From the NCBI RefSeq assembly GCF_002776695.1, contig NZ_LFJC01000003.1:233682-297681 (forward strand): 64,000 nt of DNA. The letters are read 5' to 3'. The stretch comes from Bradyrhizobium nitroreducens (GTDB lineage: Bacteria; Pseudomonadota; Alphaproteobacteria; Rhizobiales; Xanthobacteraceae). Both the position numbers and the translations under genes were made by a program. The notes beneath the pieces are model-generated. The model saw only the letters and a program-made list of their open reading frames with translations. It did no database searches and was not told the origin of the DNA. How positions within the stretch are numbered: position 1 is the stretch's first letter; every line of letters begins with the position of its first letter. Shown here piece after piece: positions 28,963 to 38,130 of this stretch.

Positions 28963-29778
28963 TCAATCCAATCCCCGCTCGTGGCTCAGGCGCACCATCG
29001 CCTGGATGAAGACCTGCTTCTGCTTGTCGTCGAGGCTCGAATACAGCGGCTCGGCGGCGTCGGCGACATTGCGCTGATCGGCGGCACGGTCGATCAGGAA
29101 CTGCGCCTCGTTGCGCATCTGCTCGATGATGTCATCGGGCGGATCCCGCTTGGCGCGGGCAACCCGCAAGTTGAGCCGCTCTGCACCATTATGCCCCAAG
29201 TAGTGCATTGCGCTCGAGAAACCGTACCAATGCTTCTCCTGATCGGGCGTCAGGTTCAGCTCGGTCTTGATCCGCTCGATATAGGAATCGCTGTTGGCAA
29301 CGATCTGTTCGGCGGTCTGCTGCGGCGCGCCGGGCTGTGTGAGGACCGTGACGTCCTTATTGTCCTTGCCCTGTGGTGCGTTCTTCGCCTCCTTGCTCGC
29401 CTTGGCGCCCTTTCCCGCCTTGGCGCTCTTGGCATCCTTGTCCTTGGCGGCACCCTGCTGCTTGGCATCCTTGCCCGTGTTGTCCTTGCCCGTGTTGTCC
29501 TTGGCCGTGTTGTCCTTCGCCGCAGGAGCCTGATTGCCATTGTTGTTGCCGACACCGAGCACGCCGGTGAAGACGCCGACCACGCCGCCGATTGCGCCGC
29601 CGAGCACGCCACCGACCGGACCCGCCGCTTTGTTTCCGGCGGCCGCGCCATCCTGAACGCCTTTGACCAAACCTTGAGCATCGGCCACTGCGGCTCCACC
29701 GAGCAGCAGCGCGAGCACGGCCCCCAGCGCAAACCATCGCCGCATGTGAAGCCGCGCTGACGGCGCCGGGTTGATCAT
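28963..29778 (-). CDS. Spy/CpxP-like periplasmic protein with Lys/Asp-rich linker
   Basis: ATG 29778 (MINPAPSARLHMRRWFALGA) has GGAG 7 bases upstream. The 271-residue product has a Sec signal peptide ending near VADAQ and a Gly-rich hydrophobic stretch (GGVLGGAIGGVVGVFTGVLG). A low-complexity linker of KDN(T)xKDN units follows. The C-terminal helical domain has LNLTPDQEKHWYGFSSAM, the LTxxQ-type motif of Spy/CpxP chaperones. It probably works in envelope stress or folding. Confidence 0.72.
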   Translation of the reverse strand: MINPAPSARLHMRRWFALGAVLALLLGGAAVADAQGLVKGVQDGAAAGNKAAGPVGGVLGGAIGGVVGVFTGVLGVGNNNGNQAPAAKDNTAKDNTGKDNTGKDAKQQGAAKDKDAKSAKAGKGAKASKEAKNAPQGKDNKDVTVLTQPGAPQQTAEQIVANSDSYIERIKTELNLTPDQEKHWYGFSSAMHYLGHNGAERLNLRVARAKRDPPDDIIEQMRNEAQFLIDRAADQRNVADAAEPLYSSLDDKQKQVFIQAMVRLSHERGLD

Positions 29779-30246
29779 TCTCGTCTCCATCGTCGATCTG
29801 ACTGGCCTGTTGGAGCGGGAGCTCCCCGCAACTGCAACTCTATCGTTTCCGCCGCGCCGCGGTCCAGACGCAGCCAAGTGCTGTCCACGTCCGAAAACTC
29901 TTTCGCGCGAAGCGGTTATGCAGGCTCATTCGAAACTGCGGCGTAATTGCGCACGGATCGTTCCAGGCCGGTTCACGTCAAGTGTGCATCGCAAACAAGC
30001 GATCGGGACGGACGAGCGGGCGCGACACGTGAGCGTTCCGGCACGCAACGTTAGTTCTATGCGCGGGCACGTTCGGCTTTCTCGACAGACGCGATCAATC
30101 ATGATCTGATCGCGCTACCAATTTGCTGCGGCCTGCGTGAATTTCGATCGGGCCGACGGCACCAATAAGAAAATCGAACAACAAGAAACTCGGAAAAAGA
30201 AGTCTTAGAGGAAACTCCAACAACAACACCCAAGCGAGGAAACGAG
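29779..30246. other. 468-bp gap: divergent control region
   Basis: No gene is supported. It carries promoters for the Spy-like gene (left) and the sugar ABC operon (right), an extended A-rich leader with GAGGAAACGAG before the ABC start, and the 25-bp palindrome described at 30090. Confidence 0.45.
30090..30114. promoter_or_regulatory. candidate operator, 25-bp palindrome
   Basis: CGCGATCA (30090-30097) is mirrored exactly by TGATCGCG (30107-30114) around a 9-base centre, ATCATGATC. It lies about 130 bases before the binding-protein start and fits a dimeric repressor site. No regulator gene is adjacent. Confidence 0.45.
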
Positions 30247-31587
30247 ATGTCACGCAAGACACTGACGCGACGTCAATTTGTGGCTGCCACTGCAATGTCC
30301 TCCGCGGCGCTGATCACGGCGCCCTACGTCCGGGGCGCTTACGCCGCCGGCAAGCTCTCGATCGGCTTCTGGGACCATTGGGTCCCCGGCGCCAACAAGG
30401 CCTCGACCGACCTCGTCAACGAATGGGCCGCCAAGGAGAAGGTCGAAGTTACGATCGACTACATCCCAAGCCAGGGCAACAAGAACCTGCTCACCATTGC
30501 CGCCGAAGCGCAAGCCAAGTCGGGCCATGATATTTTCGCGATGCCGACATGGTGGGCCCACTCCAACGCCGAGCAATTGGAGGATGTCAGCGACATCATG
30601 AAGCCGATCATCGCCGAGAACGGAGAGGTGAACGGCACAGCCAAGTATCTCGGCACGGCCGGGACCAAGTGGCTCGGCGTTCCCGCCTGCGTCGGCAGTC
30701 AAATCAAGGGCCCCTGCTCCCGCATCGATTTGATGAAGAAGCACGCGGGCATCGACGTACAGGAGATGTATCCGGCCGGTTCTGAACCAAAGGCCGACAA
30801 CTGGACGCTCGAAACGTTCCTGAAAGCTGCCGAAGCTTGTCACAAGGCAGGCTTCCCGTTCGGGATCGGCCTCGGCGAGACGACCGACAATGTCGATACG
30901 GCGGGCGCGATCTTCCTCTCGTTCGGCGCTCAGCTCGTCGATGCCAAGGGCAATCTCACGGTCAAGACCGATGCAGTTCGTCAGGCACTCGACTTCTACA
31001 AGAAGCTGATCAACTTCCTGCCGCCCGACGTCGCGGCCTGGGACGACGCATCCAACAATAAATGGCTGGTCTCCGGCAGGGGCGCGATGATCATGAACCC
31101 GCCGAGCGCCTGGGCCGTCGCCAAGCGCGACGCGCCGCAGGTTGCGGAGCAATGCTGGACGCACGGATTCCCGGCCGGACCCAAGGGGCGCTTTGCTCCC
31201 TACCTGCCATACTTCTGGAGCATCTGGAATTTCTCGAAGAACAAGGACGCGGCGAAGAGCCTCCTGGTCCATTTGTCGAAGCCGGCGGCCATCGAAAAGA
31301 TGGTGGTCGCGAGCGGCGGCTACGACCTACCGGCCTATGAGAAGCTGACGACGCTGAAGGTCTGGCAGGAGGAAGGGCCGCCGAAAGGCACGCTCTATCA
31401 CTATCCGAACCCCTACAAGCATCAAACGCTGTCGATCGCAGCTTCGCCCGCGCCGCCGAAGATTGCACAGCAGATCTACGCGCAGGCCACGCTGACCAAG
31501 ATGTGTTTGCGTTATCATCAGGGTGAAGCGATGGAAAAGACGCTCGCCTGGGCCGAAGGCGAGTGCGAAGGCTTCATGCGGAGCTGA
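30247..31587 (+). CDS. sugar-type ABC transporter substrate-binding protein
   Basis: This is a 446-residue family 1 extracellular solute-binding protein. The N-terminus MSRKTLTRRQFVAATAMSS is a Tat-type signal. The mature part begins GKLSIGFWDHWVPGANKAST and contains GRGAMIMNPPSAWAVAKRD and YFWSIWNFSKNKDAAKSLLV, as expected for this fold. It is first in an operon with two permeases, an ATPase and a dehydrogenase. The substrate is unknown, though a sugar or sugar acid fits the gene set. Confidence 0.9.
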   Translation: MSRKTLTRRQFVAATAMSSAALITAPYVRGAYAAGKLSIGFWDHWVPGANKASTDLVNEWAAKEKVEVTIDYIPSQGNKNLLTIAAEAQAKSGHDIFAMPTWWAHSNAEQLEDVSDIMKPIIAENGEVNGTAKYLGTAGTKWLGVPACVGSQIKGPCSRIDLMKKHAGIDVQEMYPAGSEPKADNWTLETFLKAAEACHKAGFPFGIGLGETTDNVDTAGAIFLSFGAQLVDAKGNLTVKTDAVRQALDFYKKLINFLPPDVAAWDDASNNKWLVSGRGAMIMNPPSAWAVAKRDAPQVAEQCWTHGFPAGPKGRFAPYLPYFWSIWNFSKNKDAAKSLLVHLSKPAAIEKMVVASGGYDLPAYEKLTTLKVWQEEGPPKGTLYHYPNPYKHQTLSIAASPAPPKIAQQIYAQATLTKMCLRYHQGEAMEKTLAWAEGECEGFMRS

Positions 31588-31695
31588 GCCGGCCAGGTGT
31601 CGCCGCAAGCGGCCGCGTGTCGTCTTGCGGCGCCCCTGCTCTCGAATGTTCCGTAACCGAGCTCTTTGAACCAGACCGCGCGAGGAAAATGCATC

Positions 31696-32634
31696 ATGGC
31701 GGACGTCGCATTGCAGCCGGACAGGGTTGGCACAGCGCAACCGGCGCGAAAACGTTCCAGTCTGCAGAAGGCGCTCAAACGCAAATCCACCGCGGCGTTC
31801 CTGATGACGCTGCCGCTGATCATCCTCATCGCGCTTCTGGTGCTTTATCCTGCGTTCTATTCGCTGCATCTGGCGACCCTCAACAAGTCGATGCAGAGAT
31901 TCGTCGGTCTCGGCAATTTCGAATTCCTGTTCAAGCGCGACACGTTCTGGCTGGTCGTCAAGCAATCCTGCATCTTCGCGATCACGGCCGTGTTCTTCAA
32001 GGCGCTGATCGGTTTCATCGTCGCGCACTTCGTCCATAACATTCCGGCCAAGGGTCAGCGCAAATGGCGCGGCATGCTGCTGGTGCCCTGGGTGATCCCA
32101 CCCGCGATGAGTACGCTCGCATGGCTGTGGCTGTTCGATCCCTCCTACAGCGCGTTCAACTATACGCTGTCGTTTTTCGGAATCGGCCCGATCCCGTGGA
32201 CCGGCGATGCGGCCTGGGCGCGCTTTTCCGTCATTCTGGTCAACGTCTGGTACGGCGCGCCGTTCTTCATGATCATGTATCTGGCCTCGCTGAAGTCGGT
32301 GCCCGAACAGCTCTATGAGGCGGCGGCGATCGACGGCGCCAATTGGTGGCAGCGCATCTGGTACGTAACGTTGCCGATGATGCGCAACATCATCGCGATC
32401 ACGACGCTGTTTTCGCTGATCGTCACCTTTGCCAATTTCGACATCGTACGAATCCTGACCGCCGGCGGCCCTCTCGACCACACCCACATCTTCGCCACCT
32501 GGGCCTTCAGGATTGGCATCGAGGGGAGCGACATTCCGCTCGGTGCCAGCGTCTCCCTGTTCATGGTGCCGATCCTGGCGGTCGCAGCGATATTCATCCT
32601 GCGGGATGTCAACAAGCGCGGGAATGAAGCCTGA
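31696..32634 (+). CDS. sugar-type ABC transporter permease (MalF/UgpA-like)
   Basis: This 312-residue membrane protein has about six helices after a polar N-terminus. The EAA loop is EAAAIDGANWWQRIWYVTLP, the contact site for the ATPase. ATG 31696 has GAGGA about 10 bases upstream and is preferred over an in-frame codon ten residues earlier. The stop overlaps the next start by one base. Confidence 0.92.
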   Translation: MADVALQPDRVGTAQPARKRSSLQKALKRKSTAAFLMTLPLIILIALLVLYPAFYSLHLATLNKSMQRFVGLGNFEFLFKRDTFWLVVKQSCIFAITAVFFKALIGFIVAHFVHNIPAKGQRKWRGMLLVPWVIPPAMSTLAWLWLFDPSYSAFNYTLSFFGIGPIPWTGDAAWARFSVILVNVWYGAPFFMIMYLASLKSVPEQLYEAAAIDGANWWQRIWYVTLPMMRNIIAITTLFSLIVTFANFDIVRILTAGGPLDHTHIFATWAFRIGIEGSDIPLGASVSLFMVPILAVAAIFILRDVNKRGNEA

Positions 32635-33545
32635 TGAGCTCAGTCACGATCGACAAGGCCGCACCGACGCGCACCGTCAAGTATGGAAGCATGAGCCGCG
32701 ACCGCAAATGGGCGCTGCGATGGTCGTACTTCTTTCTGACGCTGTTTGCGATCTTCTCGCTGCTGCCGCCCATCTACATGCTGATCACCTCGCTCAAGAG
32801 CAGCGCCGAAATCTCGGCGGCGACCAATCCTTGGTGGGTGTTCCACCCGACGCTCGAGAACTATGTCGGCCTGCTGACATCGAACCAGTTCCTGAGGTTC
32901 TTCTGGAATTCCGCGCTGGTTTCGATATTCGTGGTCACCATCACGATGCTGATCAGCGTGCCCGCGGCATTTGCCCTGGCGCGGATGCGGTTCTGGGGGT
33001 CGGCCACGCTGGCGACCGGCGTGTTCTTGACCTACCTCATCCCAGACAGCCTGCTTTTCATTCCGCTGTTCAAGGTGTTCGCGCTGTTCGGCGACTGGAC
33101 TGGCATCCAGCTCATCAACCGGTGGTACGTCCTGCTCTTCATCTATCCGACGCTGACGGTCCCGTTCTGCACCTGGATCATGATCGGCTACTTCGCATCG
33201 ATCCCCAAGGAGCTTGACGAGGCCGCCATCATCGATGGCGCGTCCTGGTTCCAGACGCTGACCCGGATCTTCATTCCGGTGGCGCTGCCGGGGCTGATCG
33301 CCGCGACCATCTTCGCCTTCACCGTGTCCTGGGCGCAGTTCCTCTATCCGCTCGTGTTCACGACCTCCACGGACCAGCTCGTGCTGCCCGTCGGCATCAT
33401 TACCACGCTGATCAAGGGCGACGTCTTCAACTGGGGACAGATCATGACCGGCGCGCTGCTCGGCGCGGCGCCGCCGCTGATCATCTATGCGTTCCTGATG
33501 GACTACTACATTGCCGGCCTGACCGCCGGTGCGACAAAGGGTTGA
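32634..33545 (+). CDS. sugar-type ABC transporter permease (MalG/UgpE-like)
   Basis: This is a 303-residue second permease with about six helices. Its EAA loop is DEAAIIDGASWFQTLTRIFI. The N-terminal LPPIYMLITSLKSSAEI is the usual first periplasmic region of MalG-type subunits. The TGATG overlap couples its translation to the partner permease. Confidence 0.92.
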   Translation: MSSVTIDKAAPTRTVKYGSMSRDRKWALRWSYFFLTLFAIFSLLPPIYMLITSLKSSAEISAATNPWWVFHPTLENYVGLLTSNQFLRFFWNSALVSIFVVTITMLISVPAAFALARMRFWGSATLATGVFLTYLIPDSLLFIPLFKVFALFGDWTGIQLINRWYVLLFIYPTLTVPFCTWIMIGYFASIPKELDEAAIIDGASWFQTLTRIFIPVALPGLIAATIFAFTVSWAQFLYPLVFTTSTDQLVLPVGIITTLIKGDVFNWGQIMTGALLGAAPPLIIYAFLMDYYIAGLTAGATKG

Positions 33546-33565
33546 TGGTGAGGAGCTGAAGTTCG

Positions 33566-34666
<1,101 letters not shown>

Positions 34667-34700
34667 CGCCGGTTCAAGAAACTCGTGCAGGCAGGGGACG

Positions 34701-35690
34701 ATGGCGACCAACAAGAAGAAGATTTTCGTTACACAAACTTTGTCGCAAGGGGCGCGCGCCCTCCTCACCCAGCGCGACGATATCGAGCTCGTCGAGTTCG
34801 CGAACCTGATCTCGGCCCGGGATTTCGAGGCCTTGCTGAAGAGTCATGCGCCGGTCCACGGCGTCGCGCTCGGCGCGACCGCCTTCGGCGAGACCGAGCT
34901 CGAAGCCGCCGGGGACATGAAGGTGGTGACCCGCATCGGCGTCGGCTACGACGCCGTCGACGTGCCCGCCCTCTCCCGCCGCAAGGTGCCGCTGATGGTG
35001 GCAGGCAGCGCCAACTCGCCCTCGGTTGCCGAGCAGGCGCTGTTCATGATGCTGACGCTGGCCAAGCGCGCGCAGGAGCTGCATGCCTGCGTCAAGAACG
35101 GCAAATGGGCCGACCGGCTCGGCATGCTGCCGTTCGATCTCTACGGCAAGACCGTGCTCATCATCGGCTTCGGTCGCATCGGCACCCGTACCGCCAAGCG
35201 GTGCCTGGCCATGGAAATGAAAGTGCAGGTCTACGATCCCTACAAGCCCGCCGCCGAGATCAAGGCCGCCGGCTGCGAGCCGGTCGCGGACCTCGACGCA
35301 GCGCTGCCTCACGCCGATTTCGTCACCATCCACTGCCCGAAGACGCCGGAGACGGTCGGCCTGTTCGATGCTGCCAGGATCGGCCGCATGAAGCCGAGAT
35401 CCTATCTCATCAACACCGCACGCGGCGGCATCGTGAAGGAAGCAGCGCTCTACGACGCCTTGGTCTCCGGTAAGCTCGCCGGTGCCGGCATCGACGTGTT
35501 CGAGGTGGAGCCGCCGCCGGTCAGCAACGCGCTGTTCGCCCTGCCCAACGTCATCATCGCCCCGCACGTCGCCGGCGTCACGGTCGAGGCGGTCCAGCGC
35601 ATGAGCGAGCAGACCGCGCGCAACATCCTGAGTGTGCTGGACGGGGATCCCATCACGCAGAACGTCATCAATCAGGACGTGCTGGGCTGA
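34701..35690 (+). CDS. D-2-hydroxyacid dehydrogenase (NAD-dependent)
   Basis: This is a 329-residue enzyme of the D-isomer 2-hydroxyacid dehydrogenase family. The dinucleotide site is VLIIGFGRIGTRTAKRCLA. The catalytic Arg is in YLINTARGGIVKEAALYDAL, the Glu in GIDVFEVEPPPVSNALF and the His in IIAPHVAGVTVEAVQRMSE. It starts 34 bases after the ATPase and is followed by a terminator, so it belongs to the ABC operon. It may oxidise or reduce a product of the imported compound. Confidence 0.92.
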   Translation: MATNKKKIFVTQTLSQGARALLTQRDDIELVEFANLISARDFEALLKSHAPVHGVALGATAFGETELEAAGDMKVVTRIGVGYDAVDVPALSRRKVPLMVAGSANSPSVAEQALFMMLTLAKRAQELHACVKNGKWADRLGMLPFDLYGKTVLIIGFGRIGTRTAKRCLAMEMKVQVYDPYKPAAEIKAAGCEPVADLDAALPHADFVTIHCPKTPETVGLFDAARIGRMKPRSYLINTARGGIVKEAALYDALVSGKLAGAGIDVFEVEPPPVSNALFALPNVIIAPHVAGVTVEAVQRMSEQTARNILSVLDGDPITQNVINQDVLG

Positions 35691-35699
35691 ACGCGACCC

Positions 35700-35726
35700 A
35701 AGGCGGATGGTCAACCCATCCGCCTT
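35700..35726 (+). terminator. hairpin ending the sugar ABC operon
   Basis: AAGGCGGATGG and CCATCCGCCTT pair perfectly around TCAAC, 10 bases after the dehydrogenase stop. No long T-tract follows, so it may work with Rho or as an RNA-stabilising end. Confidence 0.6.
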
Positions 35727-35859
35727 CGGAAGGCCAGAATGCGTCCCATTTTGGTGCAGATCGAGCCCCAACTCAGCCTTAATCAAACGCGCGTAATAAG
35801 CCGAGCCGCGGCGGCAGTGGGACAGACTGGCCGGCCGCGTCGAGCTGGAGGATGGAGCC

Positions 35860-36348
35860 TTGTCAGAGATCGACCCGACCGACCACGCGCTGGCGACCAT
35901 CGCCAGCATCCTGGAGCCCGAGCCCGTTCTCGTCGTTCGCCAGACCGAGACCGAAATCGTGGTCGCCGGAGAGCGTGAGCACCTGGCTTCCGACGAGCAG
36001 GCAGACATCGACGAGCCGCGGGCTCTCGACGACCATCCCGTCGTCGAGGAGCAGCCGCTGGTGCCGGAGCACACCGACGCCGATGGTTATAGCAAGGTCG
36101 GGCCCGGCCCCATGGTGGCGATCCGGCTCAAATGGACGGTCCATCGCGGCGATGACGGCCAGTACTACGTGCACGAGACCATCGGCGAGCAATCCGCGCC
36201 CGTGGTCAGCGGCCCCATGACGAGCGAGGCCGCGGTGCATTTCGTCGACGTCCAGGAGGACGAGGCGCAGAGGCGCTTCGAGCTGCTGCGCAGCGAGATC
36301 GCCGGCCGCAGCTCGCTCGCCGACTACGAGCGCAAGGGCGAAGCCTAG
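35860..36348 (+). CDS. hypothetical acidic protein with TTG start
   Basis: The frame has no ATG near its start. TTG 35860 has GGAGG 8 bases upstream and gives 162 residues opening MSEIDPTDHALATIASILEP. The first half is very acidic. The second half contains VGPGPMVAIRLKWTVHRGDD and a helical C-terminus. It is probably cytoplasmic. No family is recognised. Confidence 0.6.
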   Translation: MSEIDPTDHALATIASILEPEPVLVVRQTETEIVVAGEREHLASDEQADIDEPRALDDHPVVEEQPLVPEHTDADGYSKVGPGPMVAIRLKWTVHRGDDGQYYVHETIGEQSAPVVSGPMTSEAAVHFVDVQEDEAQRRFELLRSEIAGRSSLADYERKGEA

Positions 36349-36452
36349 AGCGTTTTCGAGCGAAGTGGACACCCGTTCGCGTGAAGAAAACGCGTCAAAA
36401 CAAGAATCTAGAGCTTCGGTTCTGATTCAATCAGAACCCAAAATGCTCTAAA
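36349..36452. repeat. dispersed intergenic repeat
   Basis: The bases start AGAGCGTTTTCGAGCGAAGTGG and contain CGCGTGAAGAAAACGCG and GGTTCTGATTCAATCAGAACC, ending AAATGCTCTAAAG. Three nested inverted repeats are visible. I know this phrase as a very common intergenic element in Bradyrhizobium. A fragment of the first arm recurs at 37861-37882. Confidence 0.75.
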
Positions 36453-36461
36453 GCGCGATGG

Positions 36462-36977
36462 TTAGCGCTCGCGCGGGCCGAGGAAGTCCCGTTTCACCAG
36501 CTCGACGCCTGCGTGCCGCAACAGGTCGTAGGCGGTCGTGACGTGAAAGAAGAATTGCGGGACGCTGAACGTCAGCAGCAGCGTCCGCCCGGTGAAGGGC
36601 AGCTCGGTCCCGTTCTTCAGCTTGAAGAAGACGTTCCGTTCCGCCGCCGCGTCGATCTCCGCGCGCGGCAGGCTTTCAATGAACTCGATCGACGTCGCGA
36701 TGCGCGCCTGCAGCCCGGCCATGTCGTGCTCGAGCGGGGGCAGCGCCACAGGCTCGCACTCTGCCAGCAAGGCCGGCGCAACCACGGCATGGCGGCAGGC
36801 CTCGCCGACCTGCTGCGCGAGGTCGTACATGTTCGGCGCAAGGCGCATGCCGAGCAGGACCGTCGGGTTGAACTTGCGCGCCTCGGCACAGGCGACGCCC
36901 TTGTCAAGCAGCGCAGACAGGTTGCGCAGGTAAGGCACGAACAGGCCGACCGAGGCCTCGTACATCGAGATCGTCAC
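36462..36977 (-). CDS. DUF1993 family protein
   Basis: GTG 36977 opens VTISMYEASVGLFVPYLRNL, the conserved family start, giving 171 residues, the usual length. An ATG 24 codons upstream adds unconserved sequence. Further marks are ARKFNPTVLLGMRLAPNMYD and FTGRTLLLTFSVPQFFFHVT. DUF1993 proteins are DinB-like four-helix proteins of unknown reaction, possibly metal-binding. The gene is divergent from the PheC-like gene. Confidence 0.85.
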   Translation of the reverse strand: MTISMYEASVGLFVPYLRNLSALLDKGVACAEARKFNPTVLLGMRLAPNMYDLAQQVGEACRHAVVAPALLAECEPVALPPLEHDMAGLQARIATSIEFIESLPRAEIDAAAERNVFFKLKNGTELPFTGRTLLLTFSVPQFFFHVTTAYDLLRHAGVELVKRDFLGPRER

Positions 36978-37079
36978 GTCGAGAATCCTTTCAATTCCGT
37001 CTCGCCAGCGACTGGCATCTGGTCTAAATCCAGCTTTGGAGAGCTGCACAATGACAGCTCGCGCAGGGGTGGAGAAGAG

Positions 37080-37862
37080 ATGATCGTTCGAATCGTGGCA
37101 GCTGTCGCCGTTGCGTTGCTGGCAAACCTTTCGGCCTACGCGCAGCAGGCATCACCCTCGCGTCTCGACGAGATCGTCAAGCGCGGCACCCTGCGCGTCG
37201 GCATGACCGGCGACTACAAGCCCTTCACCTATCTGGACAAGGCGACGCAGAAATTCAGCGGCTTCGACGTCGACATGGCGGAAGCGCTCGGCAAGGCGCT
37301 CGGGGTCAAGGTCGAGTTCGTAGCCACGGCCTGGCCGAAGCTGATGAAGGATTTCGAGGCCGACCAGTTCGACATCGCCATGGGCGGCGTCTCGGTCACG
37401 CTCGACCGGCAGAAGAAGGGCTTGTTCTCGACGCCCATCATGCGCGAGGGCAAGACGCCGATCACGCGCTGCGCCGACGTCGGCAAGTACCAGAGCATCG
37501 CCGACATCGACAAGAAGGGCACCCGCGTCATCGTCAATCCCGGCGGCACCAACGAGCGCTTCGCGCGCGCCAACATCAAGGACGCCGACATCACCGTCTT
37601 CCCCGACAACACCGTGATCTTCGACGAGATCGCCAAGGGCAATGCCGATCTGATGATGACGGACGCCTCCGAGACGCGCTACCAGCAGAAGCAGCATCAG
37701 GGCGTGCTCTGCGCGGTGCATCCGGACAAACCGTTCGACTTCTCCGAGAAGGCCTATTGGCTCCAGCGCGACGTGGCCCTGAAGGCCTTCGTCGACCAAT
37801 GGCTGCACATTTCCATGGAAGACGGCAGCTACAGGAAGATCTACGCCGCCTGGTTCGACTAG
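37080..37862 (+). CDS. PheC-like periplasmic cyclohexadienyl/arogenate dehydratase
   Basis: This is a 260-residue secreted protein with a Sec signal (MIVRIVAAVAVALLANLSAY). It has the amino-acid-binding-protein fold, but GDYKPFTYLDKATQKFSGFD, IVNPGGTNERFARANIKDAD, LMMTDASETRYQQ and VDQWLHISMEDGSYRKIY match the cyclohexadienyl dehydratase PheC closely from memory of the Pseudomonas protein. The motif MMTDASE keeps the Asp and Glu (Glu198) at the place where PheC has its catalytic Glu. PheC turns prephenate or arogenate into phenylpyruvate or Phe in the periplasm. There are no transporter genes next to it. A plain amino-acid-binding protein is the alternative. Confidence 0.72.
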   Translation: MIVRIVAAVAVALLANLSAYAQQASPSRLDEIVKRGTLRVGMTGDYKPFTYLDKATQKFSGFDVDMAEALGKALGVKVEFVATAWPKLMKDFEADQFDIAMGGVSVTLDRQKKGLFSTPIMREGKTPITRCADVGKYQSIADIDKKGTRVIVNPGGTNERFARANIKDADITVFPDNTVIFDEIAKGNADLMMTDASETRYQQKQHQGVLCAVHPDKPFDFSEKAYWLQRDVALKAFVDQWLHISMEDGSYRKIYAAWFD

Positions 37863-38053
37863 AGCGTTCTCAAGGCGAAGCGAAGGACCGGCCGCGTCTG
37901 GAAAGTGCGGTGACGTCGGAGGCTGGAATCCGTTCCAATTGCACTGGAACGGCGCTTCAGGCCGCGTCCTCCTGTCGCTTGCCGCGGCCTCACTTTGGAC
38001 CGGCCCCTGAGCTATTGAACCCGGGACAGCGGGACGACGACTCATACCGAGAC

Positions 38054-38069
38054 AGTGATCTAGATCACT
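38054..38069. promoter_or_regulatory. candidate CRP-type site
   Basis: AGTGATCTAGATCACT is a perfect 16-base palindrome whose inner 14 bases (GTGA-N6-TCAC) equal the ideal CRP/cAMP-receptor site. It ends 61 bases before the DUF2147 gene start and is followed by TTTTTG. It could bind a CRP/FNR-family regulator. Confidence 0.45.
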
Positions 38070-38130
38070 TTTTGCGATCGGACCGTCGCCTAAGCGTCGG
38101 TGCGGGGACCATCTGTTGAGGAGATCCGAA

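Noticed and set aside
28955..28966. FixK/FNR box (TTGATCAA)
   Set aside because: Only the eight central bases occur, without the TTGAT-N4-ATCAA spacing, and they are in the 3' end region of the Spy-like gene.
37080..37862. ordinary amino-acid ABC binding protein
   Set aside because: Possible by fold, but the detailed motifs and lack of permease or ATPase genes favour a PheC-type enzyme. Kept as the alternative.
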